NCBI GenBank assembly: GCA_937891125.1
Contig: CALAEZ010000009.1
Location: forward strand, 1 to 64,000
Origin: an uncultured Treponema sp.
Lineage (GTDB): Bacteria; Spirochaetota; Spirochaetia; Treponematales; Treponemataceae
DNA: 64,000 nt
Reading direction: 5' to 3'
Position 1 is the first letter of the stretch. Every line of letters begins with the position of its first letter. Shown here one piece after another: positions 31,748-39,284 of this stretch. Both the position numbers and the translations under genes were made by a program. The notes beneath the pieces are model-generated. The model ran no database searches and was not told where the DNA came from. It saw only the letters and a list, made by a program, of their open reading frames with translations.

Positions 31748-32419
31748 ATGATGGACGCGCGTGCTGAAGAGCTGCGCAAGCTTGCAGGCAGCGGAGGCAA
31801 GCAGCCAAAAGGCCTTACCGATGCGGAAGCGCTCTGGTGGAGTCACTGCTGCGGCAAAGACGTTCCTGAGCACGCGGCAATAGCGTTTTCCATGCATGAC
31901 GACCCTGTGCAGCGCGAGATACTCGAGGCGCTCATGATCAGCAGCTGCCCTGTAGAATCTATGAAGGAAGCCTTTGGCATACCTCCTGAGAGCGTTGAGC
32001 TGTACAAGCAGCTGTTCTTTGATCCGGCAAAGTTTAAGACAGGGCTTGAGCGCATATCATACCTTGAAAAGTACCCTGATGAGTTTGGCAAGTCGCTCAA
32101 GCAGCGTGCCGTTGACCTCGGGTACGCGTACGTACTGTTTGTCTATGCGAACATCGTGCCAAAGACAGCCGAGCAGAAGGCGCTTGTGGAAAAGATGTTC
32201 ATGTCGTCGGCGTACAAGGCCATGAATATGAACTACATGTCCATGAACGCTTCCTCCATGAACAAGGCCATAGAACATGGCAAGCTGATGCTCAAGGCGT
32301 TTGAGACGCTGACAAAGCTTGATTCTTCTGGAACGGACGACAATTACCAGCTGACGGAATACCTGACGAATGCGCACTGCAGCGCTGACAATGCCGAATT
32401 GGACGGCGAACTTGTTTAA
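31748..32419 (+). CDS. Hypothetical helical protein, 223 aa
   Basis: Start at 31748 (MMDARAEELRKLAGSGG) rather than the in-frame TTG at 31739. Nearly all helical, with HCCGKDVPEHAAIAFSM resembling the small terminase or homing-protein style of short helical repeats where HDD...REILEAL follows; I see a possible helix-turn-helix (PVESMKEAFGIPPESVELYK) in residues about 62-85. A DNA-binding or small-terminase role would fit but is not shown. Confidence 0.65.
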   Translation: MMDARAEELRKLAGSGGKQPKGLTDAEALWWSHCCGKDVPEHAAIAFSMHDDPVQREILEALMISSCPVESMKEAFGIPPESVELYKQLFFDPAKFKTGLERISYLEKYPDEFGKSLKQRAVDLGYAYVLFVYANIVPKTAEQKALVEKMFMSSAYKAMNMNYMSMNASSMNKAIEHGKLMLKAFETLTKLDSSGTDDNYQLTEYLTNAHCSADNAELDGELV

Positions 32420-32445
32420 ACGACTAAGCTTTACTTGCATGCAAG

Positions 32446-32455
32446 GCAATATTTT
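32446..32455 (+). promoter_or_regulatory. Late-promoter-like motif GCAATATTTT
   Basis: 64 nt before the ATG at 32520. Confidence 0.45.
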
Positions 32456-32519
32456 TCCAGTTAACCAATGCCGCGACGATAGCACGCGGCGAGAAAACAC
32501 CTTATAAGGACGTTTAGCT

Positions 32520-32978
32520 ATGCTCGATAAACTCGCTCAGATTGCCATGGTGCGCGAATCCGAAGTTCGCGGATGCCTGGCTGCTTTTCAGGACGCTGGC
32601 ATTCTTAAGACTGCCTCTGAAGAAGATTTTGACAAGCTGACTTACGCGGTCGCCAATAACCTTGGCATTGATTACGATATCGATACTATTTATAAGACCG
32701 CTGCATTTATCCTCGGAGGGCCTGCTGAAGACGCTGTGCAGCCAGTTGCAAGGCAGGAAAAGACCGCTTCTGCCAAGGCTGCCATCGGGGAGTTGTTCCT
32801 GCAAAAAGTTGCTGGAACTATCGATGACGCAACCTTTGCCAAGCGCATTGTTCCTCTTATGAAAAGAGCAGAAGAAGAAGTTGGCAAAGAAGAAAGTTGC
32901 GATTGCGGAAAGAAAGACTGCCCTATCTGCAGCAAGAAAGACCCGGAAGAAAAAGGGAAGGTTAACGGCGCGGCCTAG
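32520..32978 (+). CDS. Small virion protein with possible zinc knuckle, 152 aa
   Basis: Helical protein containing three sites of the recurrent tripeptide (ILKTASEED, IYKTAAF, QEKTASAKA) and a C-terminal cysteine cluster CDCGKKDCPICSKK that could bind a metal ion. If the KTA sites are processed by the prohead protease, it would be cut into several peptides. Function unknown. Confidence 0.7.
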   Translation: MLDKLAQIAMVRESEVRGCLAAFQDAGILKTASEEDFDKLTYAVANNLGIDYDIDTIYKTAAFILGGPAEDAVQPVARQEKTASAKAAIGELFLQKVAGTIDDATFAKRIVPLMKRAEEEVGKEESCDCGKKDCPICSKKDPEEKGKVNGAA

Positions 32979-33021
32979 CAAAGTTAGCTTTGTTTTCACC
33001 GGTTTTTCTCCATATAAACAC

Positions 33022-33059
33022 CCCCGGACGCGCCCGCATGCACAGTCCGGGGCTTTTTA
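33022..33059 (+). terminator. Rho-independent terminator
   Basis: Eight-base-pair stem CCCCGGAC / GTCCGGGG and T-run. Confidence 0.88.
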
Positions 33060-33112
33060 TGCTGTGGCAATACATGGGTGTTCTTGCCAGTAAAACAGTG
33101 TATGTGCTTGAC

Positions 33113-33122
33113 GCAATCTTTT
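33113..33122 (+). promoter_or_regulatory. Late-promoter-like motif GCAATCTTTT
   Basis: 25 nt before the ATG at 33148, 54 nt after the terminator. Confidence 0.5.
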
Positions 33123-33147
33123 ATGAATAAACAAAAAGGTGCTAAGC

Positions 33148-34038
33148 ATGCTCATTATGCCAACAACAAACATCCCGTTTCTGGAGCTTGCAAATAAAAT
33201 AGCCGGTGATTTTCTGGTTAAGGGTGCAAGCCTGGAAGACAGCATAGTTGACGAGGCTAAAAAGCGCGATCTCAATCCAGAAGAGGTTAAACGCCTTGTC
33301 GAGAAAAGCAATACGGCCGCGTCTATTTTGTACCTGAAAAATTCAGACAATAAGAAAGGCAGTTTCTCTCTGGCTAAAAAAGATGCTGTTCTCAAGAGGA
33401 CGCATCCAACTGCAGAGGACGAAGAGGTTTCTCATGCAGAAGCGGTAGAAGATGCCATGGAGGCTTCGCTGCCTGAGCGACGTAAGACGGCTTCGTATAA
33501 CGAGCCTGAGATTTGCGTGATGGAAAAGCAAGCGGCTCAGCGAGAGCAGATAACGGCACGGGACATATTTGCCGCCAAGGATCGCCTGGAAGAGCTGAAG
33601 CAGCTTAAATTTGCAGCAGAGGTGAGACTTGAAGACATGCTGCACGAAGTAATACGTGAGTATCAGTACAAGGACTCAGCAGAGCTGTCTAAGCTGGCGT
33701 CGGATGCTTGCAGCGCATATGGGAAAGATATCCTGGCGCTGCTTGATACCGCTGCAGAATACATGAAGAAGGACATATCCCTGGAGAAGTATGCTTCGGA
33801 TATTGTTGATGACAGTACACCAATGATGCAAATGCTTAAGCAGGCTGCAGAAGCATTGCGTACGCTGCCGAACATGCAGAGGTCTATTTCGGATCTGGAG
33901 CAGTCCATCATGAGATACTTGCCTGAAAAGAACCGTGCTCCAGTTTACTATGTAAATCCGAGGGACAATACATATAGGCGGGATCCGGGTATATTGTTTG
34001 ACACATTAAAGAGGAATACCAATGGCATCGATGCTTGA
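33148..34038 (+). CDS. Putative virion protein, 296 aa
   Basis: ATG at 33148 preferred over GTG at 33139, with AAGGTG 6 nt upstream. Helical, charged; contains RRKTASYNEP and MEKQAAQRE sites and a long helical segment (FAAKDRLEELKQLKFAAEVR). The C-terminal end is polar (PRDNTYRRDPG). It overlaps the next gene by 17 nt. No family recognised. Confidence 0.7.
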   Translation: MLIMPTTNIPFLELANKIAGDFLVKGASLEDSIVDEAKKRDLNPEEVKRLVEKSNTAASILYLKNSDNKKGSFSLAKKDAVLKRTHPTAEDEEVSHAEAVEDAMEASLPERRKTASYNEPEICVMEKQAAQREQITARDIFAAKDRLEELKQLKFAAEVRLEDMLHEVIREYQYKDSAELSKLASDACSAYGKDILALLDTAAEYMKKDISLEKYASDIVDDSTPMMQMLKQAAEALRTLPNMQRSISDLEQSIMRYLPEKNRAPVYYVNPRDNTYRRDPGILFDTLKRNTNGIDA

Positions 34039-34564
34039 ATACGCTAAATATGGCAAGAGGGCGCACGTAAAAGAAGCACGGGATGCTTCTGCATGCAAAA
34101 ATGAGTCAGAAAGCCTGTCTAAGAATGCAGGAGCCCTTGATGCGCTCAGCAGGGGAGCAGCTTTTTTGACAGGAGGGCTGCTGGCAGGAAGCATGCTTAA
34201 AGCCACGTACGATTCGATACGGCGTGATAATAAAGCAAAACAGGTTTTTGAATCGTTGTCCAACGATCCTCAGCTTTCGCGCATAGACAAAGGCACGCTT
34301 GCCGAGTGGTTTGCAGCAATCTATCACTATTCTCCTACTGCTGCATCAGACAAGGCGACGGCCAAGGAACTTATGCACCAGTTCGCCATGTTCGGAAAGG
34401 TTGACTTGCAGACGCTGAAAACTCTTGCGGAGATTGAGGAAAAACGCTCTAGCTCTGAGAAAGACAAGTACGATGTTCGTGGCGCTGGGGCCCATATCCA
34501 ATTTGCAAGCAAGGCGTTGGATGTGTCGAATGCATTGTTAGGAACTAAGGCAGGCAAGAGATGA
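34022..34564 (+). CDS. Hypothetical virion-associated protein, 180 aa
   Basis: Reads MASMLEYAKYGKRAHVKEAR with AGAGGA upstream; one weak hydrophobic segment (ALSRGAAFLTGGLLAGSML) followed by a helical domain (LSRIDKGTLAEWFAAIYHY). Coupled to the next gene by ATGA. It shares with its neighbours the plan of a short polar N-terminus followed by a small-residue membrane segment. Function unknown. Confidence 0.7.
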   Translation: MASMLEYAKYGKRAHVKEARDASACKNESESLSKNAGALDALSRGAAFLTGGLLAGSMLKATYDSIRRDNKAKQVFESLSNDPQLSRIDKGTLAEWFAAIYHYSPTAASDKATAKELMHQFAMFGKVDLQTLKTLAEIEEKRSSSEKDKYDVRGAGAHIQFASKALDVSNALLGTKAGKR

Positions 34565-35115
34565 TTACGTCAGTAATGCAAAAACTTGCGCTTGACCTAA
34601 CGAATGACAGGCCTCCTACATTTTTAGACAGGCATGGGGCATACGCAATACCGATGCTGTACGGCGCAGGAATTGGTGCTGGCATTGGAGGAATTGCTGC
34701 ATATAAAAACGATGTCCTGGAAAAGCAAAAAGCTGTTGAGGATGCTCAGGCTTTTCTGGATAGGACAAGGAACAGGGTGCGTCCAGACCTCAGGAAAGCC
34801 CGTGAAGAAAAACAGCGGGCAGAAGAAGCTCTGCGGAGTTTCATGAAATCCCCTGTTAGTGACCCTAAAAAGCAGACTGAACTCAATGCGCGCCTTAGTG
34901 CCGCTACAAAAAAATTTGATCTAGAGGGTAGGAATACGCTGAATTCAATGCATGGGGCACGGAAGCGCCTTGCTGCAGCTAAGAAGTCTATGGAAGCTGG
35001 AAGCTTAGGCACGGCTGCTCTAGGCGCTGGAAAGTGGGGTCTTGCAGGTGCTCTGGGCGCCGGCGCACTGCTATACGGGAGCAACTTGCTGAATAAGCAT
35101 GAATGGGACAGCTAA
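34561..35115 (+). CDS. Membrane-hairpin protein with coiled coil, 184 aa
   Basis: Starts MITSVMQKLALDLTN, related in style to the MITK starts. A first glycine-rich segment (AIPMLYGAGIGAGIGGIAAY), a charged coiled coil of about 85 residues, and a second glycine-rich segment (GAGKWGLAGALGAGALLYGS). Two membrane segments bracketing a coiled coil would suit a periplasm-spanning or capsid-internal ejection protein; inference only. Confidence 0.7.
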   Translation: MITSVMQKLALDLTNDRPPTFLDRHGAYAIPMLYGAGIGAGIGGIAAYKNDVLEKQKAVEDAQAFLDRTRNRVRPDLRKAREEKQRAEEALRSFMKSPVSDPKKQTELNARLSAATKKFDLEGRNTLNSMHGARKRLAAAKKSMEAGSLGTAALGAGKWGLAGALGAGALLYGSNLLNKHEWDS

Positions 35116-35150
35116 AAATTAATGCGCACTAAAAAGCGATGCTTTCGTTG

Positions 35151-35179
35151 GCCCCGCCGGTAAACCGGCGGGGCTTTTG
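35151..35179 (+). terminator. Rho-independent terminator
   Basis: Eleven-base-pair stem GCCCCGCCGGT / ACCGGCGGGGC with T-run; AGCTAAAAA at 35110 precedes it. From 35180 to 35330 I see only a minus-strand remnant frame ending in MEEEEQQEKKKQNEE (stop near 35192) without a usable start. Confidence 0.9.
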
Positions 35180-35334
35180 CTTAGGAGTTATTACTCCTCA
35201 TTCTGTTTCTTCTTTTCCTGCTGTTCTTCTTCTTCCATGGCTTTCAACAGCCTATTCCTGCATACTCGGACCAGTTCAGGTCCGATACCAAAAACACAAG
35301 GTGTTTTTCAATGTATTGTATCATATGAACGCTA

Positions 35335-35343
35335 CAATATTTA
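35335..35343 (+). promoter_or_regulatory. Late-promoter-like motif CAATATTTA
   Basis: 24 nt before the ATG at 35368, with GGAGG in the leader. Confidence 0.55.
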
Positions 35344-35367
35344 AGCATTGTATTCGCAGGAGGCAGC

Positions 35368-36372
35368 ATGGCAGATAATAAAGACATATACACGCATACG
35401 ACATCGCTTGGCGCGCTGGAACGCATGCTCGAAAATGGCTCTGCAATCAAGAGCCTGAAGCATATCTACAGGGAAAGTCCGGACATGGAGCTCAGCGTAG
35501 AACCTACAATACTGCCTATGCGCTGGAACATGAAAGCCAGCGAAGCGTATGCGCGCATGAAAGACGGCAAGGACCCCGACAAGATATTTTTCATGCGCGG
35601 AAAGTATGCTCCAAATTACGGCGACAGCGTCATTACGCTGGAAAACACAAAAATTATGAAGCCTTATGCCAGCCATTTTACCCTGGATAACGAGTATACT
35701 ACGGGGCGCAAGGTATCACTGCGTGGAAAAGGCATTTCCGTGTATGTCCCTGACGAGAAGGTTCAAGAATTGCAGGGCAGGTATAAAAAGGTGCGCATTT
35801 ACCCAGTGTCCTTGTTAAAGGTGCCTCCGTACACGCTTGGGGACCGCGTATCTTCAGCATGGCGTAGGATTACCGGGGCTGAAAAGGTTGCGTCAGATAA
35901 CAGCGCCATAGACGCGCGCGTATATGACGCAAGGTACAAGCGCTTGTTCGGCCGCAATGCACGCCTTGTCGGCAGCGAGGCTCTGGGCATATCTGTTCCC
36001 GGTTCAAGTGATACGGATGTCTTTGTGCCTTACAAGAGCAGATATCATTTTGACAGGGCGATTAAGCGGATTCCAGAAAAGTATCCTGAGCTTGTAATGA
36101 ACCAGGCTAGTATTGAAAAGCCGGATAAAAAAACGTTCACTGGCAAGGTTAATGGCAAGGATATGGATGTCGTTATTGGGTATGGAGGCAAGGCGCAGCG
36201 TTTTAATGAAGCGTTTACGCGCGCTGAATCGATGCTTACACCAGAGCAAAGGCTGGCAATTATACGCCGTAAGCAGAAGCTCAAGGACGCGTGGGTGCTA
36301 CCAGAGTGGCGCTATAAGCGGTACAAGAAGCGCTTGGCCATAGACCTTGGCCTTGCCGATGCGTATTTTTAA
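35368..36372 (+). CDS. Two-domain protein: possible ART-like N-terminus and nucleotidyltransferase
   Basis: 334 aa. The C-terminal domain has the Pol-beta-superfamily nucleotidyltransferase signature: G202-S203 (LVGSEALGI), D215 and D217 (SSDTDVFV) and a third acid at D267 or D265 (GKDMDVVIGYG). The N-terminal 170 residues begin DIYTHTTSLGALERMLENG, a HxT...L..IL..G pattern as in ADP-ribosyltransferase-like folds, followed by a conserved-looking FFMRGKYAPNYGDSVITL strand; this part is assigned only tentatively. It contains AEKVASDNSA between the domains, a possible protease site. It is monocistronic with its own late motif. It may be an ejected nucleotide- or RNA-modifying enzyme. Confidence 0.7.
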   Translation: MADNKDIYTHTTSLGALERMLENGSAIKSLKHIYRESPDMELSVEPTILPMRWNMKASEAYARMKDGKDPDKIFFMRGKYAPNYGDSVITLENTKIMKPYASHFTLDNEYTTGRKVSLRGKGISVYVPDEKVQELQGRYKKVRIYPVSLLKVPPYTLGDRVSSAWRRITGAEKVASDNSAIDARVYDARYKRLFGRNARLVGSEALGISVPGSSDTDVFVPYKSRYHFDRAIKRIPEKYPELVMNQASIEKPDKKTFTGKVNGKDMDVVIGYGGKAQRFNEAFTRAESMLTPEQRLAIIRRKQKLKDAWVLPEWRYKRYKKRLAIDLGLADAYF

Positions 36373-36533
36373 TTGAAAGGAAAGGTGGAACCTTGTTCCA
36401 TATCGATGTGTAAAACGTCCTGCTGCATCTCCAATTTGCAGGTGGGGCTATTTGCAAAAGCCGCAGGTGTCAATTCAGGTGATTGATTGCGCACGACACC
36501 ATACTCTAACTTTTTGAAGCCCGCTAAACAATA

Positions 36534-36830
36534 TTGAGGCGTCATATTAAACGGGAGAAGCCATATGAAAAAATATGCCGGGCTTGCGAGCTTCCAGAAG
36601 GAATGTACTTAAACGGTGATGACGCATCCATCGCGTACCTGGATTCCTGCTACGTTTTTCCTAAGCATGCATTTGACGTCGACGGCAAATGGCTGCCTCC
36701 ATACGCAAGGCAGCGGATAGACGAACTGCTAAGGTTTTTTAACGACGCTGAATTTCGCCTGAGCTTGTTTAGCGCTGCTGAAAATTTACCTTGTGAGCAA
36801 AAGAGGAAAGAGGAAGATCCTGCCGCTTAG
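36534..36830 (+). CDS. Small protein with uncertain start, possibly degenerate
   Basis: The open frame contains ICRACELPEGMYLNGDDASI and a Cys/aromatic part (YLDSCYVFPKHAF) and looks coding, but its only early start is a TTG at 36534 without a binding site. The well-placed ATG at 36565 (after GGGAGAAG) opens another frame that stops after 15 codons. ATG 36603 is possible. A one-base frameshift is the simplest reading. A CAATATTGA box lies at 36529. The gap 36373-36533 shows nothing else. Confidence 0.45.
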   Translation: MRRHIKREKPYEKICRACELPEGMYLNGDDASIAYLDSCYVFPKHAFDVDGKWLPPYARQRIDELLRFFNDAEFRLSLFSAAENLPCEQKRKEEDPAA

Positions 36831-37230
36831 GTTCTTCTGATGCTTTCGCTACGGTTAGCAATACGAAATTGTCAGCTTGGTCCGCGTGTTTTGTGAGCGG
36901 AAGAACAACAGCGTTTGCATCGTCGTCGTTTTCTGCATAAAACAGCATGGCGGTTCCAACGCGTGTTCCTCCGCATCGCTTGGCGCGCTGTAACGCATAC
37001 TAGAAAGAGGCGAGGTGGTTGACTTCTTCCACTTCGCCTGACATAATTCTTTCAAGGTCTGCGAATGCTCGGCTTTCGTCCTCTGTAAGAGGCTTGGGCA
37101 TAACGCTGGAGGTGCCGCCGGCCCCCGTAGATTGCGCGGACTTATTTTTCACAACAGCGTCGATCGATTCGGCGCTGTTTTTATATGCAGTAATTGGCGA
37201 AACCCTATTACCTTTAGTGTTACTTTGCAT
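36769..37230 (-). pseudogene. Minus-strand gene interrupted by an in-frame TAG
   Basis: ATG at 37230 (MQSNTKGNRVSPITAYKNSA), with AGGTG 8 nt upstream, runs to TAG at 37000-37002; the same frame then stays open for 76 more codons (RAKRCGGTRVGTAMLFYAEN, VLPLTKHADQADNFVLLTVA) to TAA at 36769. The second part looks as protein-like as the first. Either a 154-residue gene was broken by an amber mutation, or the stop is read through, or the first part alone is the gene. The end overlaps the + frame at 36534 by about 60 nt. Confidence 0.5.
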
Positions 37231-37247
37231 AATCTCGGCACCTGGCG

Positions 37248-37257
37248 GCAATATTTA
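37248..37257 (+). promoter_or_regulatory. Late-promoter-like motif GCAATATTTA
   Basis: Exact consensus, 26 nt before the prohead protease ATG. Confidence 0.6.
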
Positions 37258-37283
37258 TTCAAAACAGCAAATAGAAGGCAGCA

Positions 37284-38945
37284 ATGTATAAAATCATAGA
37301 ATTGGGCTCTACGTTTGAACCTACGGGCGAGCCGCGTGTACGCATAGTTGACAATAAGCTTGTAAAGACGGCGTCAAGCGTGATGCAGGAGTACTGGGAC
37401 AGCCTGGTTCACGATGACGAGGCCGTTTACCTGTGGGTGATAGGCGTTTCCGCCTATGAATACTACGGCTGCAACAACAACGGCGATGCCTTTACTGAGG
37501 CGGATCTGAAGCGCACGCATACGGACTTTGTGGAAAAGGCGCACGTGTTCATGCACCATGTCAACAAAGACCCTGCCAAGGCCGTGGGCAAGCCCATATT
37601 CTCGTGGTACAACGACGAGATGCATCGCGTCGAGCTTATCCTGAAGGTGAACAGGAACGCTCCTGGTGCGGAAACGGTGCTTTTGAAGCTTGAGATGGGA
37701 CAGCAGCTCTATGTGAGCATGGGTTGCAGCGTGGCAGCCGACAAATGCTCCATATGCGGTAATCTAGCAAAAACACGCGCTGAATACTGTGATCACCTGC
37801 GCTACAACATGAAGAAAATCCTTGATGACGGCAGGCAGGTGTTCGCATTCAACCCGGATCCTCATTTCTTTGACATCAGCATTGTCAACAAGCCTGCCGA
37901 TCCAACGGCGTACGCCCTTGACAAAATTGCGTCTGGAGATGCCAGCATTGTCACTGGACATGCAGGAAAGACATCTGCTGAGCTCGGAGAACTTGAAGAA
38001 TACAGGGCAGAGAAGGTTGCGGCACTGCAAAAACTGTCAGACATTATCAAGGAAGTCGACGGCAAGGTAGCTGACGCAAAGGGCGTTGCCCGCCAATTGG
38101 CAGAAGAAGGCTTTGACGACCTTGACTATCCGGAGATGGACTACGACGCCCTGGACAACGCCGGTGTCAGCCCGGCGGAGTTTTTGCAGTCCCTAAAAGA
38201 AGAATATGCACCTATTACCTTATCAGACGCTATCTGGCTTGCGCATAGGCACATGCGAACAAACCGGTCCTACGACGAAGACCGTGCAGATACAATGTCC
38301 GCAATACCCGAGGCCATGCGGCTCTTGTTGAAAAATCCTGAAATGATCGACGACATATGCAGGACTGTCTGCTCTGATTATGGAAATGCTCCTAATGATT
38401 CTAGCAGGCATAGTATTATAGTGCGTATTACTGCGCCCATAGTGCGTGAGCGCCGCATTCGCATAGGTATGCTCCTTCCACATGCTTGGCTTGAAAAAAC
38501 GTCTGCTGAGCTTGGCACGTTTAAAGAGGCAATCAAAAGCAATTTTATAGGTTCCGGAGAAAATTTTAATAAAGTCACGACATCTCAGGGTGAGACGTCG
38601 GCGTATCATATTAGGCAGCATGCGCAGCTTGATGGCACAAAGCGCATTCTAGGGTTATCTGTAACGGCAGTCGGGCTTGCAGCCGCTGCGCTTGCAAAAA
38701 AACCTCTGAGCAAGGGCATAGCTTTGTCAGCGGCTGGCATTTCAGCTGCGTCTGTGCTTAATCATGACAAGCACGAGGATATAGAGCATACGCGTGAAGG
38801 GCACAACATACCTTCGCGCTATGTGAAAGAAGTGTGGAAAAAGCATCCCATGCAAAAAGAGGCGGCTCTTATTTCTGGCATAGCGGTACCAGGGGCATTT
38901 GCCTTGGATTACGCATATAATCGCTGGCGTGTAAGAAATAGGTAA
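37284..38945 (+). CDS. Prohead (capsid maturation) protease, HK97/S78 type, with extensions
   Basis: 553 aa. Residues about 30-200 are the protease: catalytic His in VFMHHVNKDPAKAVGK (H91/H92) and Ser145 in LYVSMGCSV, with the intervening strand WYNDEMHRVELILKV. Directly after it is a possible CCCH zinc knuckle, C155, C158, C169 and H171, then FNPDPHFFDISIVNKPADPT. This is unusual for the minimal family. The C-terminal 350 residues form a helical region and end with two hydrophobic stretches (LSVTAVGLAAAALA and LISGIAVPGAFAL). N-terminal LVKTASSV carries the tripeptide proposed as processing site. Expected role: cleavage of scaffold and other head proteins during maturation. Confidence 0.75.
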   Translation: MYKIIELGSTFEPTGEPRVRIVDNKLVKTASSVMQEYWDSLVHDDEAVYLWVIGVSAYEYYGCNNNGDAFTEADLKRTHTDFVEKAHVFMHHVNKDPAKAVGKPIFSWYNDEMHRVELILKVNRNAPGAETVLLKLEMGQQLYVSMGCSVAADKCSICGNLAKTRAEYCDHLRYNMKKILDDGRQVFAFNPDPHFFDISIVNKPADPTAYALDKIASGDASIVTGHAGKTSAELGELEEYRAEKVAALQKLSDIIKEVDGKVADAKGVARQLAEEGFDDLDYPEMDYDALDNAGVSPAEFLQSLKEEYAPITLSDAIWLAHRHMRTNRSYDEDRADTMSAIPEAMRLLLKNPEMIDDICRTVCSDYGNAPNDSSRHSIIVRITAPIVRERRIRIGMLLPHAWLEKTSAELGTFKEAIKSNFIGSGENFNKVTTSQGETSAYHIRQHAQLDGTKRILGLSVTAVGLAAAALAKKPLSKGIALSAAGISAASVLNHDKHEDIEHTREGHNIPSRYVKEVWKKHPMQKEAALISGIAVPGAFALDYAYNRWRVRNR

Positions 38946-38953
38946 AAATAAAG

Positions 38954-38974
38954 GGGCGGCTCTTTGAGCCGCCC
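38954..38974 (-). terminator. Minus-strand terminator
   Basis: Nine-base-pair stem GGGCGGCTC / GAGCCGCCC; only the minus strand has the following T-rich tract, so it serves the 38981 gene. Confidence 0.8.
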
Positions 38975-38980
38975 AGCCAG

Positions 38981-39127
38981 TCAGAGCTTTATGCCACTTG
39001 CGATTCCCAGCGCCCTTTTACCAAGAGATAGTAGTTCGTAAACGGCTAAGGCGAGCAGAACGACTTTTGCCTGTTCTCCCCCCTCTCTAAGCACTTCCTT
39101 TGCAATGAGTTCAAGCGATTTTTCCAT
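38981..39127 (-). CDS. Small helical protein, 48 aa
   Basis: Reads MEKSLELIAKEVLREGGEQA followed by a hydrophobic helix (VVLLALAVYELLSLG) and a short glycine end. GGAGG 8 nt before the ATG, a GCGTTATAAG box upstream and a terminator downstream make this a complete minus-strand unit inserted among head genes. Probably membrane-associated; function unknown. Confidence 0.75.
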   Translation of the reverse strand: MEKSLELIAKEVLREGGEQAKVVLLALAVYELLSLGKRALGIASGIKL

Positions 39128-39193
39128 AGCCAGGTTCCTCCAGTCGCGTCAGATACGCGCTGAATGAATGCATAGATATTTCATATGCACTGG

Positions 39194-39203
39194 CTTATAA
39201 CGC
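39194..39203 (-). promoter_or_regulatory. -10-like box GCGTTATAAG (minus strand)
   Basis: Identical to the box at 1201-1210; about 67 nt before the ATG at 39127. Confidence 0.5.
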
Positions 39204-39232
39204 ATATTGTTAATTTTTTGTATGTGTCCAGA

Positions 39233-39241
39233 CAACTTTTA
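39233..39241 (+). promoter_or_regulatory. Weak late-promoter-like motif CAACTTTTA
   Basis: Divergent variant, 43 nt before the ATG at 39285. Confidence 0.3.
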
Positions 39242-39284
39242 CGTAGGTTGACAACAACTAAGCAAAGCATAACAGGAAATTGAC

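Noticed and set aside
31748..32419. Small terminase subunit
   Set aside because: Helical with a possible HTH, but no large terminase follows and no family signature is visible, so only a hypothetical label is justified.
36769..37230. Genome-wide reassignment of TAG to an amino acid
   Set aside because: TAG ends many confident genes here, including the polymerase-upstream gene (2017), the hub (60167) and the sigma gene (61060).
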